Source of the DNA: Bacilli bacterium
Lineage (GTDB): Bacteria > Bacillota_I > Bacilli_A > RF39 > UBA660
DNA: 64,000 nucleotides
Reading direction: 5' to 3'
Assembly: GCA_017435255.1 (NCBI GenBank)
Contig: JAFSFI010000002.1
Coordinates: 18,549 to 82,548, forward strand
The notes under the pieces were generated by a model. It worked only from the letters and a program-made list of their open reading frames with translations, did not search any database and had not been told where the DNA came from. Below, in pieces: positions 35,155 to 43,607 of this stretch. Position 1 is the first letter of the stretch. Every line of letters begins with the position of its first letter. The position numbers and the translations under genes are program-made.

Positions 35155-36546
35155 ATGTATGATGTAGTAATTGTGGGAGCAGGACCTGCTGGTTTGTTTG
35201 CCGCATATGAATTAACAAAAAATAAAAATTTGAAAGTATTGTTATTGGATTCTGGAAAATTTGCCAAAAATAGGTGTCGCCCTATGAATAAAAATAAAAA
35301 AGCATGTGTTAATTGTAACCCTTGCAATATAATGTCTGGATATGGTGGCGCAGGAACTTTTTCTGATGGCAAATTAAACTTTATTCCTAAGTTAGGAAAA
35401 TCAGATTTATTTAAATATATGAGCGAACAAGAAGCTTATGATTTAATAGATGATACTGAAAAAATATTTAATGAATTTGGTATGGATAGTGATATTTATC
35501 CTAGTAATATGGGTGAGGCACAGGATATAAAGAAAAAGGTTGCTTTAACAGGTGCTAGATTAATGTTAATTAAACAAAAACATTTAGGCAGCGACAAATT
35601 ACCTCAGTATATTCAAAATTTTACTGATTATTTAATTGATAATAATATCGAAGTACTTGAAAACAGTGAAGTATTAGACATTAATAGTATTGAAAAAAAT
35701 TTACATGAGATTACTTATAGAAAAGGTAAAGCAGATAAAAAAATAAAGGCCAAAAAAGTTATTGTTGCGCCAGGAAGAACTGGTGCTAAATGGATACAAG
35801 AGTTGGCTGATAAATATAATATTTCTTATGTATCACAAAGTATTGAAATAGGTGTGAGGGTAGAAGTAAGACGTGAGATTTTAGAAGATGTTTGTAGTGT
35901 TATCTATGACCCTACAATATTTATAAAAACAGATACTTATCAAGATGAAATTAGGACCTTCTGTACTAATCCGGGAGGCTTTGTAGCGAAAGAGAATTAT
36001 TATGGATATATATGTGTAAATGGTCATGCATTAAAAGACATCAAGTCTAATAATTCAAATTTTGCATTTATAAGCAAAGTAAGTTTAACTGAGCCAGTTA
36101 CTAATACAAGACAGTATGGTGAATCCATTGCTAGAATAGCTAATGTGTTAGGCGATGGCAAACCTATTATTCAAAGATTAAAAGATTTAAAGAGTGGTAG
36201 AAGAAGTACTTGGCATAGAATTAATAAAGGATTTATAACTCCAACATTAAGTGATTGTGTAGCAGGAGATTTAGCACTAGTTCTTCCACACAGAACTATT
36301 ACTAACATATTAGAGGGATTAGAAAAATTGGATAAAATTATTCCAGGTGTTAATAATGATGAAACTTTATTATATGGTCCAGAAATTAAATTCTTTAGTA
36401 ATGAAATAACTACTAATAATCAATTTAAACTGGAAAATTATGATATTTATTTCGTTGGAGATGGTGCTGGTAAGGCAGGAAACATTGTTACTGCAGCTGC
36501 AACTGGATTAGTAGCAGCAAGAGATATTTTAAAACAAGAAAAATAA
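35155..36546 (+). CDS. FAD-dependent oxidoreductase of unknown substrate
   Basis: A 463-residue flavoprotein with an N-terminal dinucleotide-binding motif GAGPAGLFAAYEL (residues 8-20), a CVNCNPCNIMSGYGGAGTFSDGK segment with several Cys near residue 50, and a C-terminal FAD motif YFVGDGAGKAGNIVTAAATG near residue 440. It belongs to the group annotated as NAD(P)/FAD-dependent proteins that are distantly like geranylgeranyl reductases; no specific reaction is known. AGGAGG precedes the ATG. It is divergent from the cotJ operon. Confidence 0.85.
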   Translation: MYDVVIVGAGPAGLFAAYELTKNKNLKVLLLDSGKFAKNRCRPMNKNKKACVNCNPCNIMSGYGGAGTFSDGKLNFIPKLGKSDLFKYMSEQEAYDLIDDTEKIFNEFGMDSDIYPSNMGEAQDIKKKVALTGARLMLIKQKHLGSDKLPQYIQNFTDYLIDNNIEVLENSEVLDINSIEKNLHEITYRKGKADKKIKAKKVIVAPGRTGAKWIQELADKYNISYVSQSIEIGVRVEVRREILEDVCSVIYDPTIFIKTDTYQDEIRTFCTNPGGFVAKENYYGYICVNGHALKDIKSNNSNFAFISKVSLTEPVTNTRQYGESIARIANVLGDGKPIIQRLKDLKSGRRSTWHRINKGFITPTLSDCVAGDLALVLPHRTITNILEGLEKLDKIIPGVNNDETLLYGPEIKFFSNEITTNNQFKLENYDIYFVGDGAGKAGNIVTAAATGLVAARDILKQEK

Positions 36547-36573
36547 TTATAAAGTGTTATTATAAAAAAATAC

Positions 36574-36602
36574 TTGCATATTCGCTGTTTTATTGCTAAA
36601 AT
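36574..36602 (+). promoter_or_regulatory. Promoter of tRNA-His
   Basis: TTGCAT (36574-36579), a 17-base spacer and TAAAAT (36597-36602), 20 bases before the tRNA. Confidence 0.65.
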
Positions 36603-36621
36603 ATAGTAGTCAATTCGAAAT

Positions 36622-36698
36622 GGCGAATATGGTGAAGTGGTTAACACGCCAGATTGTGGCTCTGGTATGCGTGGGTTCGATCCCCACTATTCGCCCCA
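36622..36698 (+). tRNA. tRNA-His (GTG)
   Basis: Cloverleaf with the His-specific extra G at -1 (36622) opposite C73 (36695). The acceptor GCGAATA (36623-36629) pairs with TATTCGC (36688-36694); anticodon GTG within GATTGTGGC; T arm GTGGG-TTCGATC-CCCAC; CCA encoded at 36696-36698. It is the likely integration site of the adjacent broken integrase. Confidence 0.95.
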
Positions 36699-36708
36699 TT
36701 TATGTTTA

Positions 36709-37363
36709 TTACATTAAAAATGTAATAATAGATTGAGACATTTTTTTAAAATTATTTGCGATGGTATTAAAAAAATTAAATCTCACAGAAAGAAGAGTAC
36801 TTGTTACTCTTTTTTCTTTATGTACATAAATATCTAAAGTAGTAGATACTCTACTATGCCCCATAGAACGAGAAACAATATCAATAGGTACTTTTTTATG
36901 AATATTTCTAGTAGCATAACTATGTCTAAATTGATGCGAAGTTATTTCCCTCAAATTAGCTTTAATACAGGCTTTATGCTTATACCTATCTATTGAAGTT
37001 GTAGAAAGTGGTTTTTTACCTCCAAATATAAAATAATCTTCACACCACTCACCATAAATTTTAATATAATAACATTTCAAAATATATAATCTAAATCTTT
37101 CAATAAAATTTATTTTTATATCTCGTATACTAGACTGATTTTTAGGCGTATCTAACATTCTTTTTATTATGTTTAACATGCGCAATATACCTGTCTAAAT
37201 CGCTAAATCTAAGCGCTATATACTCGCTTGGTCTAGTTCCATAAAAATACATAAAATTAAAATATTCTCGATAAATCCTATTTTTAATATTTTTACGAAA
37301 TAATCTAAATTCTTGAATATTATAAACATCGTATTTAGATTCTTCAAATTTTCCATAAATCAC
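36709..37363 (-). pseudogene. Broken tyrosine recombinase (integrase) next to tRNA-His
   Basis: The catalytic half of a phage/ICE-type tyrosine integrase in two frames. The upstream part (37142-37363) has YFYGTRPSEYIALRFSDLD with the first catalytic Arg. The downstream part (36709-37185) has TSHQFRHSYATRN (HxxR) and SMGHSRVSTTLDIYV (His and Tyr). The two parts join only through a frameshift near 37165, and the N-terminal arm-binding and core-binding domains are missing. The 3' end lies ten bases from the CCA of tRNA-His, as expected for an element inserted there. Its sequence closely resembles the remnant beside tRNA-Gly at 54985-55237. Confidence 0.85.
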
Positions 37364-37478
37364 CTCTAAATTTAATATAACAGAAAATGTAAATATGAAA
37401 TATTTATTTGTTATATTATTGTTAAAAATACTGTATTATTTTATAATATTCTTATAAAAGAAAAAATAGAGGTATATA

Positions 37479-38102
37479 ATGAAATTTATAATATTAACAA
37501 TTTTTTTAATAGGTATTATTTTATTGATAGCATATCTGAAAATATTTATAGAAGCATTAATAATAACAATAAAAGATATGTACAGAGTCATAAAAGAAAT
37601 TTTTTTAGATATAAAAAACACAATTTTAAAAATAGTTAAGAAAGAAAATGAACACATAATAAATAAAAAAGCAGAATATGAATTATTAAAAAAAGAAGAT
37701 GAAAATACCATTTACAAAACTAAAGATTTAATAACTGAATATGAAGAATATTTTTATAAAATTTTATTAGAATTAGAAGAAGAATTAAATGTAAGAATTC
37801 AATCACAAATTAATCTAGCTTCTATAATAAACAAAACTAAATTTAATAAACATATTTATGAATTATTTAGGAATATAGATTTTGGAATTTTTACAAAAGA
37901 TTGTAAAAAAATATTATTATTAATAGAAATTAATGATAAATCTCATAATAAACCAGAAAGAATAAAAAGAGACAAACAAGTAAAAGATATTCTAAAACAA
38001 TCCAACATTAAATTAATAACTTTTTATTCATATATGCCTCACGAAAAAGAATATGTGAAAAATAAAATAAAATTAGAATTAGAAGAATTTAAAAAATACT
38101 GA
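37479..38102 (+). CDS. DUF2726-type protein with membrane anchor
   Basis: A 207-residue protein with an N-terminal hydrophobic helix (about 2-30), a charged helical region (about 45-85) and a C-terminal domain with FTKDCKKILLLIEINDKSHNKPERIKRDK followed by IKLITFYSYMP. The layout (acidic residue, IEIND, H, K/R-rich) matches DUF2726, a predicted restriction-endonuclease-like fold often linked to mobile DNA. AGAGGT precedes the ATG. It lies divergently beside the broken integrase, so it is probably cargo of the tRNA-His element. Confidence 0.7.
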   Translation: MKFIILTIFLIGIILLIAYLKIFIEALIITIKDMYRVIKEIFLDIKNTILKIVKKENEHIINKKAEYELLKKEDENTIYKTKDLITEYEEYFYKILLELEEELNVRIQSQINLASIINKTKFNKHIYELFRNIDFGIFTKDCKKILLLIEINDKSHNKPERIKRDKQVKDILKQSNIKLITFYSYMPHEKEYVKNKIKLELEEFKKY

Positions 38103-38120
38103 ATTAATCCGTATTTTTTT
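38091..38120 (+). terminator. Intrinsic terminator after the DUF2726 gene
   Basis: AAAAAATAC (38091-38099) pairs with GTATTTTTT (38111-38119), followed by T. Confidence 0.75.
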
Positions 38121-38237
38121 AATTTGTTAGAAATAATATTTTTATCGTTCAACCTTTTTACTTGAGTTTCATGTCTAATATGTTATACTATTTATGGTAA
38201 GGTTTTAGCATAATAGTAGAGAGAGGTTGGAATTTAT

Positions 38238-40205
38238 ATGGGAATTATTGGTACTATTTTATTTTTAGTAGTAGTTGTTGTTGGGGGGGTATTTTCTTTT
38301 TTAAAATTTAAAAATTTAAATGATAATAATACACATGTTATAAAACAAAAATTTAATTCTGAAAATTGGTTTTATTTGATTTTGTTTATTATTTTTAATA
38401 TATTTTTTTCCTCAGTTGTAACAACTGAAAGCGTATCCCAAAGTTTAATATTTATTTTGTATCCGCTTATTGTTATATATATGCCAATAATACTGTTAAT
38501 TGTTTTAAATGTCAAAAAAAAGAAACAAAATCTTTTTAAAGTTTATTTGACTTGTTATTTATTAATAATAATTATTCCTTTTATATTAAATGCAATATTA
38601 TTATCACTTGATTTCAGCTGGACATTAACAATAAAAATGTTATTATCAATTGGGGCAATAATTTATATAATATTTCAAATGTTTCAAAAAAATATTGATG
38701 TTAATGACAACAATGTTGAAATAAGACAAAACAATCTTAATAATATTGTTGAAACCAATATAACTATTAACAACAAAAGTAATCCATATAAAATTATAGA
38801 TTTAATATTTTATAATTTTATTATAGTGTATCTCATATTATCAACTGATTCTTCTGATTGGGGTGGTCTTATAATGGGACCTATAGTCTTTATTATGATA
38901 TTTATTGGAAATCCACTTCTAACTTGGATTTTATTCAGAAAAAATACTAATAAAGGTAAAATTATATGTATAAGCTTTATGTTAACTTTTATTTTAACCT
39001 CTATAGTTGGGTTTCTTGGGAATCCGGATAATATGAATGATCTTATTGAAAATATTGAAAATAATAAAGAAGCAAAAGCAATTAAATCAATATTAAATGA
39101 TACAAATAATAATATTGAAATTTATTCTAATAATGAATTTAAATTATTAATAAACGGCAATAAAAAATGTATATATTTAATATACAATCAAGAACAACCT
39201 GAATATGGTTCTATTCAAAAAGAATATAAATTATTAACGTTGGATTTAGTTCAAAAATTAATAGATGAAAATACGTTTAATGAATATTTATTATTTACCA
39301 AGAATATTGGTAATGAAACCGCAAAAATTACAATGAATATTAAATATAAAACTATAGATAACAAAAAAGATAATCAAGCAATATTTAGAATTAATGATAA
39401 ATATTATATATTAGAACATGAATATGTAAGATCAAATGGTGAGTTGATATGGATATTTAACGGTGTATTAAAAGAAAATAATATATTGCAAGAAAAAATG
39501 TTTTCAATTATAGAAAATAAAGATAATCTTGCTAATAAAACAGAATATAATTATGACTTTCATGCTGATGAAACATTCGACTATTTAGTTTTATATAATG
39601 AACATAAAGATAAGTATGAGTATTATAAAACATATAAATGTGATTTCGAAAATAAGACAAACTCTGAAAGATTAAATGAATTTTCAAGATATATAGGATA
39701 TAATGGTTCTGAAACTGGAGAGTATAATGAATACCAATACATTATGAATAACGGAAAAATAAAAAAAATAATAATATATGAAATTTTTCCAGATACAGTA
39801 TGGATTGAGATATTTCCAAATAATATTGAAAAAAGTTTGTTTATTAAAATTAATGATTTTCCATCTGAAGAAAAAAGATTTATAAAAGATTTTGTTAGTT
39901 TCCAAAATGGTTATTATGAGATTTTTGATGAAAATATACAAATATTAAATATAGAGTTAATTAATGGCGGTGTAAAAATAAATGATAGTTTAGATAACAA
40001 CAAAAAATATATATGGATTATTGAACAAGATGATGAAATAGTATTACAAAAGGTTGCAAAGAGCAATGAACTAATCTTTGAAAGAGATTTAACAAATAAA
40101 GAAGTATACGATGTGCCAGGTAAATATGAAATATATTTAGAAACCACCAATAGTGACAATTCAAAATATATTAAAATTAGTAATTCAGTATTTTGGGAAA
40201 AATAA
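38238..40205 (+). CDS. Unknown polytopic membrane protein with large C-terminal domain
   Basis: A 655-residue protein. About seven hydrophobic helices in residues 1-260 (the first at 1-22, others around 45-65, 75-95, 105-125, 130-150, 195-250) are followed by a 390-residue Asn/Lys/Glu-rich, probably extracytoplasmic part. The last 100 residues (EIFDENIQILNIELINGG onward, ending in PGKYEIYLETT) look like an Ig-like beta module. I do not recognise a family. Very AT-rich with many AAT/AAA codons, as for the neighbouring DUF2726 gene, which fits acquired cargo of the tRNA-His element. TTGAGT-16-TATACT lies upstream. The 205 bases after it hold nothing I can support. Confidence 0.7.
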   Translation: MGIIGTILFLVVVVVGGVFSFLKFKNLNDNNTHVIKQKFNSENWFYLILFIIFNIFFSSVVTTESVSQSLIFILYPLIVIYMPIILLIVLNVKKKKQNLFKVYLTCYLLIIIIPFILNAILLSLDFSWTLTIKMLLSIGAIIYIIFQMFQKNIDVNDNNVEIRQNNLNNIVETNITINNKSNPYKIIDLIFYNFIIVYLILSTDSSDWGGLIMGPIVFIMIFIGNPLLTWILFRKNTNKGKIICISFMLTFILTSIVGFLGNPDNMNDLIENIENNKEAKAIKSILNDTNNNIEIYSNNEFKLLINGNKKCIYLIYNQEQPEYGSIQKEYKLLTLDLVQKLIDENTFNEYLLFTKNIGNETAKITMNIKYKTIDNKKDNQAIFRINDKYYILEHEYVRSNGELIWIFNGVLKENNILQEKMFSIIENKDNLANKTEYNYDFHADETFDYLVLYNEHKDKYEYYKTYKCDFENKTNSERLNEFSRYIGYNGSETGEYNEYQYIMNNGKIKKIIIYEIFPDTVWIEIFPNNIEKSLFIKINDFPSEEKRFIKDFVSFQNGYYEIFDENIQILNIELINGGVKINDSLDNNKKYIWIIEQDDEIVLQKVAKSNELIFERDLTNKEVYDVPGKYEIYLETTNSDNSKYIKISNSVFWEK

Positions 40206-40410
40206 AATTTTTATAACTTCAATTAGGAGCAGTGCTGATATTAAATTAAAATTAAAACGAATGTTTTCTAAAATTTTATATAATAGAGCAGTTAGATTTT
40301 GATAAAAATCAAGTATAAAATATGATATAATGAAATTGAATGATGATGTAAGTGTATTTGAAAAATAAATATATATTGATATAATGAAGAAAAATAGGAG
40401 GAGTTATTAT

Positions 40411-40659
40411 ATGTACAATAATTATATTGGTAGTGAAGTGGTTGTAATTGTTTCTTCAAGAGCAGAAGCCCTTTGGGAATATATAGGAGTTTTAAGTGAA
40501 GTTGATGACAACTTTTTGAAACTAAAAAGTGTGGAAATCAATCAAATGATGTTAAATTTTCAAAAAAATATGTTTGGGGCCGGAATGGGGGCTTACGAAA
40601 ATAATATAGATGAAGTTATTATAAATAAGAATTATATAATTTCTTGTTATAAAAAGTAG
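40411..40659 (+). CDS. Small DUF6897-like (Sm-like fold) protein
   Basis: An 82-residue protein: YNNYIGSEVVVIVSS at the start, GVLSEVDDNFLKLKSVE in the middle, INKNYIISCYKK at the end. The pattern of short strands with GxVxxVxxxFLxLK is that of small Sm-like beta-barrel proteins common in clostridia; no function is known. Start at ATG 40411 with AGGAGGAG upstream. A strong terminator follows. Confidence 0.65.
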   Translation: MYNNYIGSEVVVIVSSRAEALWEYIGVLSEVDDNFLKLKSVEINQMMLNFQKNMFGAGMGAYENNIDEVIINKNYIISCYKK

Positions 40660-40680
40660 AAATTTATTTTATTTAACATT

Positions 40681-40710
40681 AGTAAAACTAGATTTTAGTT
40701 TTACTTTTTT
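40681..40710 (+). terminator. Intrinsic terminator
   Basis: AGTAAAACTA (40681-40690) pairs with TAGTTTTACT (40696-40705), followed by a T run. Confidence 0.85.
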
Positions 40711-40783
40711 CGTAAATAATTGAAATGTTAATTTAAAATATGTTAATATTTATTTAAGTTTAAAAGTAGATGAGAGGTGTTTT

Positions 40784-41380
40784 ATGACTTTGGACAATTC
40801 TAATTTTTACAATCAAAAATTATCTCAACAAGAATATCAGTATTATAGAGATTCATTGGCTTCAGTATATTTGGATAAAGATTCTGAAGTTCTTTTGCAT
40901 TCTTCGTTCAACGTAAGAGAAGGTAGTGTTCCTCAATGTGATCATTATTTAACACAAACTAATGGGGATCAAACAATGGTTTTGCAATGCGCAACTTTTG
41001 ATTATGATGAAATCTTTAGAAAGCAAATGCTGGAACCTTCTATAGTGGATTTTGCTCAAAGAAATCCTATAATGTCTGCTGATATACAACCGTCTATGGC
41101 AACAGCAAATTATGTGGCTTATTCTGAAACAAACAATGTTTTAAGCGTAAATAATGTAGAGCCAGAATATGCTAATACTATAGCAAATGCAGTTCAACAA
41201 ATAGAACCTACTATTTTTGAACAACATTTAGTTCAACAACAATCGATGCAACAACAGAAGGGCGGGATTCAAAAAGTTCTAAAAATGGATGGTTTTACTA
41301 GCGCTTTTGGAATTGTGACATTGATGGTTACAGGTATAATGCTTTTTGTAGCATTTACAATTGTTATGTTTAATATTTAA
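40784..41380 (+). CDS. Unknown Gln-rich protein with C-terminal membrane helix
   Basis: A 198-residue protein that I do not recognise. The N-terminal 65 residues are a mixed polar domain (FYNQKLSQQEYQYYRD), then a linker rich in Asn, Gln and Ala with a QQQSMQQQKGG patch, then a hydrophobic tail helix (about 174-197). The tail-anchor form would leave the rest in the cytoplasm. AGAGG precedes the ATG. The next gene begins nine bases later, also with a membrane segment, so they are probably co-transcribed. Confidence 0.6.
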   Translation: MTLDNSNFYNQKLSQQEYQYYRDSLASVYLDKDSEVLLHSSFNVREGSVPQCDHYLTQTNGDQTMVLQCATFDYDEIFRKQMLEPSIVDFAQRNPIMSADIQPSMATANYVAYSETNNVLSVNNVEPEYANTIANAVQQIEPTIFEQHLVQQQSMQQQKGGIQKVLKMDGFTSAFGIVTLMVTGIMLFVAFTIVMFNI

Positions 41381-41389
41381 GGAGAAAGT

Positions 41390-41824
41390 ATGAAATTTAT
41401 TAATAAGATACAAAAATTTATGTATGGTAGATATGGGGTTGATAATTTATATCGTTTCTTTTTTGGGTGGTGTGTTTTTCTACTTATATTAAATATGTTT
41501 ATCCATAGTAAAATTGTTGATATAGTAGAAATATTTATCGTTTCTATTATGCTATATCGTTTTTTTTCTAAAAATATTTATGCTAGAAGAAGAGAAAATA
41601 ATGTGTTTTTAAAGATAAAAAATAAAATGTTAAAACCTTTTAAAAATATTAAAAGGAATATTAAAGATAAGGATCATGTGTATAAAAGATGTCGCAAATG
41701 TAAAAAGACTTTAAAGTTACCTTTACCTAGTAAAAGAGGCATTAAACATGCTAAATGTCCACATTGTGGAAAAAGAGTTTCTTTTTTTACTTTTAAGCAT
41801 GAAAAGATAGAATTTATTAAATAA
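41390..41824 (+). CDS. Small membrane protein with zinc-ribbon C-terminus
   Basis: A 144-residue protein. Two hydrophobic stretches (about 20-40 and 42-60) are followed by a basic linker and a C-terminal zinc ribbon: RCRKCKKTLKLPLP then AKCPHCGKRV, giving two CxxC pairs about 22 residues apart. Such ribbons often contact nucleic acid or protein. GGAG precedes the ATG. Second gene of the small operon; it ends in a bidirectional terminator facing the CofE-like gene. Confidence 0.72.
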   Translation: MKFINKIQKFMYGRYGVDNLYRFFFGWCVFLLILNMFIHSKIVDIVEIFIVSIMLYRFFSKNIYARRRENNVFLKIKNKMLKPFKNIKRNIKDKDHVYKRCRKCKKTLKLPLPSKRGIKHAKCPHCGKRVSFFTFKHEKIEFIK

Positions 41825-41850
41825 AAAAAGATAGGTTTGCTATCTTTTTT
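41825..41850. terminator. Bidirectional terminator
   Basis: AAAAAGATAG (41825-41834) and CTATCTTTTT (41840-41849) with A and T runs on both sides, between convergent genes. Confidence 0.85.
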
Positions 41851-41853
41851 TGT

Positions 41854-43041
41854 TTATTCATCTGATAAATTATCGAAATATCCTTGGATAAATACTACTG
41901 GTGTTCCTTTATCTCCGCTACCACTAGTTAAATCACATAATGAACCTATTAAATCTGTTAATCTTCTAGGCGTAGTTCCTTGTGAAAGCATATTCCCTTT
42001 TAAGTTATTATTTTTACTTTTAATTTCAGATTTAATTGCTTCTTTTAGTTCGTCGCCTTTTAAGTCTGCAAATTTATTGTCTGAAATATATTTTAGTTTT
42101 AATTCATTTGGAGTTCCTTCTAAACCACTAGTATAGGCAGGAGATACAACAGGATCTGCTAATTCCCAAATATGACCAACAGGGTCTTTAAATGCCCCGT
42201 CCCCATATACCATTACTTCGATTTGTTTTCCAGTTTTCTCTTTTAATAATTGTTGTATCTTATTAACTAATTTGTTTCCTGTTTTGGGGAACAACTTTAA
42301 TCTTTCTTCTGTGGATTTATTAGAACCTAAAAGTCCATATTCAGGATTAAAACCACTGTTTCCAATTGGAGCATTCATAATTTCATATAATCCATATACA
42401 GTATTAGCTCCACTTTTTTCTAATAGTGCTTTAGTTTTATATCTTGTATGAATATCACAGTTTAATACATTTTTTGTATAGTTGAGTATTTCTTTAGCGT
42501 CATTAGCAAATACAAATTCTACTTCACAGTTTTCTTTTGTTATTAAATCTTTGTAAAAGTCTATCATATTAATACCTGTGAAAGGATGAATAAAATCACC
42601 AAAGTTTTGGTAATATTCTTTTTCTGATATTACATCCGCCAAAGTATATTTGCTACTTTCTAATTTTTCTTCGTCTAGAATTCCATTTCCTACTTCGTCG
42701 CTAGGAAAACTAATTAACATAGTGATTTTATTCATCGCTCTAGCTATTCCTTTTAAGATCATTGAAAAGCGATTTCTACTCAAAATAGGAAATACTACTC
42801 CTACTTCTTTTGTTGGAAATTTGGCTTCTAAATCTTTGGCTATTTCATCAACAGTAACATAATTACCTTCACTGATACCAACAACAGCTTCAGTAATTGC
42901 AACAATATCACGATTTTTAAATTCAAATTTTTCGTATTTTTGCGCATTTAATAATGATTCAACCACAATAGTTGCTAAATCATCGTTTTCTTTAATAATT
43001 GGTGTACGTATTCCTCTTACTACAGTTCCTACAGTTCTCAT
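41854..43041 (-). CDS. Coenzyme F420-0:L-glutamate ligase-family protein
   Basis: A 395-residue protein starting MRTVGTVVRGIRTPIIKENDDLATIV, the opening of the CofE/FbiB gamma-glutamyl ligase family, followed by DIVAITEAVVGISEGN. The C-terminal part with VYGDGAFKDPVGHIWELADPVV is typical of the longer Firmicutes subgroup. Firmicutes of this kind are not known to make F420 and no other F420 gene is visible here, so the true acceptor is probably different. AGGAGG precedes the ATG. Single gene, convergent with the zinc-ribbon operon. Confidence 0.82.
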   Translation of the reverse strand: MRTVGTVVRGIRTPIIKENDDLATIVVESLLNAQKYEKFEFKNRDIVAITEAVVGISEGNYVTVDEIAKDLEAKFPTKEVGVVFPILSRNRFSMILKGIARAMNKITMLISFPSDEVGNGILDEEKLESSKYTLADVISEKEYYQNFGDFIHPFTGINMIDFYKDLITKENCEVEFVFANDAKEILNYTKNVLNCDIHTRYKTKALLEKSGANTVYGLYEIMNAPIGNSGFNPEYGLLGSNKSTEERLKLFPKTGNKLVNKIQQLLKEKTGKQIEVMVYGDGAFKDPVGHIWELADPVVSPAYTSGLEGTPNELKLKYISDNKFADLKGDELKEAIKSEIKSKNNNLKGNMLSQGTTPRRLTDLIGSLCDLTSGSGDKGTPVVFIQGYFDNLSDE

Positions 43042-43218
43042 AAATCTTCCTCCTATTGTTATGATTTTATATATTCAAATCATTAATTTTTATTCAATCT
43101 TATTATATCATAATAGAGCGTCTGAAAAAGTAATAATAAAAATTTTTTTGTAATTTTTCTTGATTTTCTGAATATAATTATTTATAATCATATAACATGT
43201 TTAAAAAAGGAGGGCATA

Positions 43219-43479
43219 ATGGAACATTTACAATTAATTGGTAGTAACATGAAAAACAACTTAGTTCAAATTATTCAAGGTGTTGATTTTGGTGCTTTCT
43301 CAAAAGATGATCTGGATGCAGTAAGAAATTGGGCTATAGAGGTTCAACGTCGTGCTGATTTATCAACGCTTGAAGGTGAATGTGTTGGTTATACATATAG
43401 TAATTTAGATGCTTTAAACTCTAGGCTTCCTGTTGATGTACAAGAAGGACCAGTTTTAGTAAAATCAGCAAATTATTAG
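43219..43479 (+). CDS. Small unknown acidic protein
   Basis: An 86-residue soluble protein without Trp clusters or membrane segment. Features: LIGSNMKNNLVQIIQG helix, DFGAFSKDDLDAVRNWA, and a C-terminal NSRLPVDVQEGPVLV. I do not recognise it. AGGAGG precedes the ATG by seven bases and a terminator follows at once, which supports it as a real gene. Confidence 0.6.
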   Translation: MEHLQLIGSNMKNNLVQIIQGVDFGAFSKDDLDAVRNWAIEVQRRADLSTLEGECVGYTYSNLDALNSRLPVDVQEGPVLVKSANY

Positions 43480-43487
43480 TAGTAATA

Positions 43488-43514
43488 AACTAAACATCGT
43501 TTAGTTGTTTTTAT
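43488..43514 (+). terminator. Intrinsic terminator after the 86-residue gene
   Basis: AACTAAAC (43488-43495) pairs with GTTTAGTT (43499-43506), followed by a T-rich run. Confidence 0.75.
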
Positions 43515-43535
43515 TTTATAGAATTATGTTTACAT

Positions 43536-43571
43536 AAATGACCAAAATTGATTTTTGGTCATTTGTTTTTT
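43536..43571 (+). terminator. Second, stronger intrinsic terminator
   Basis: AAATGACCAAAA (43536-43547) pairs perfectly with TTTTGGTCATTT (43553-43564), followed by a T run. It lies 30 bases after the first terminator, just before the helicase gene. Confidence 0.8.
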
Positions 43572-43607
43572 TAATTATAAATATAGATAATAATATTCGG
43601 TGATATT

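Noticed and set aside
36699..40410. Right-hand att copy of tRNA-His for the integrase-linked element
   Set aside because: I looked for a repeat of the tRNA 3' end (CCCCACTATTCGCC) up to 40.4 kb and did not find one.
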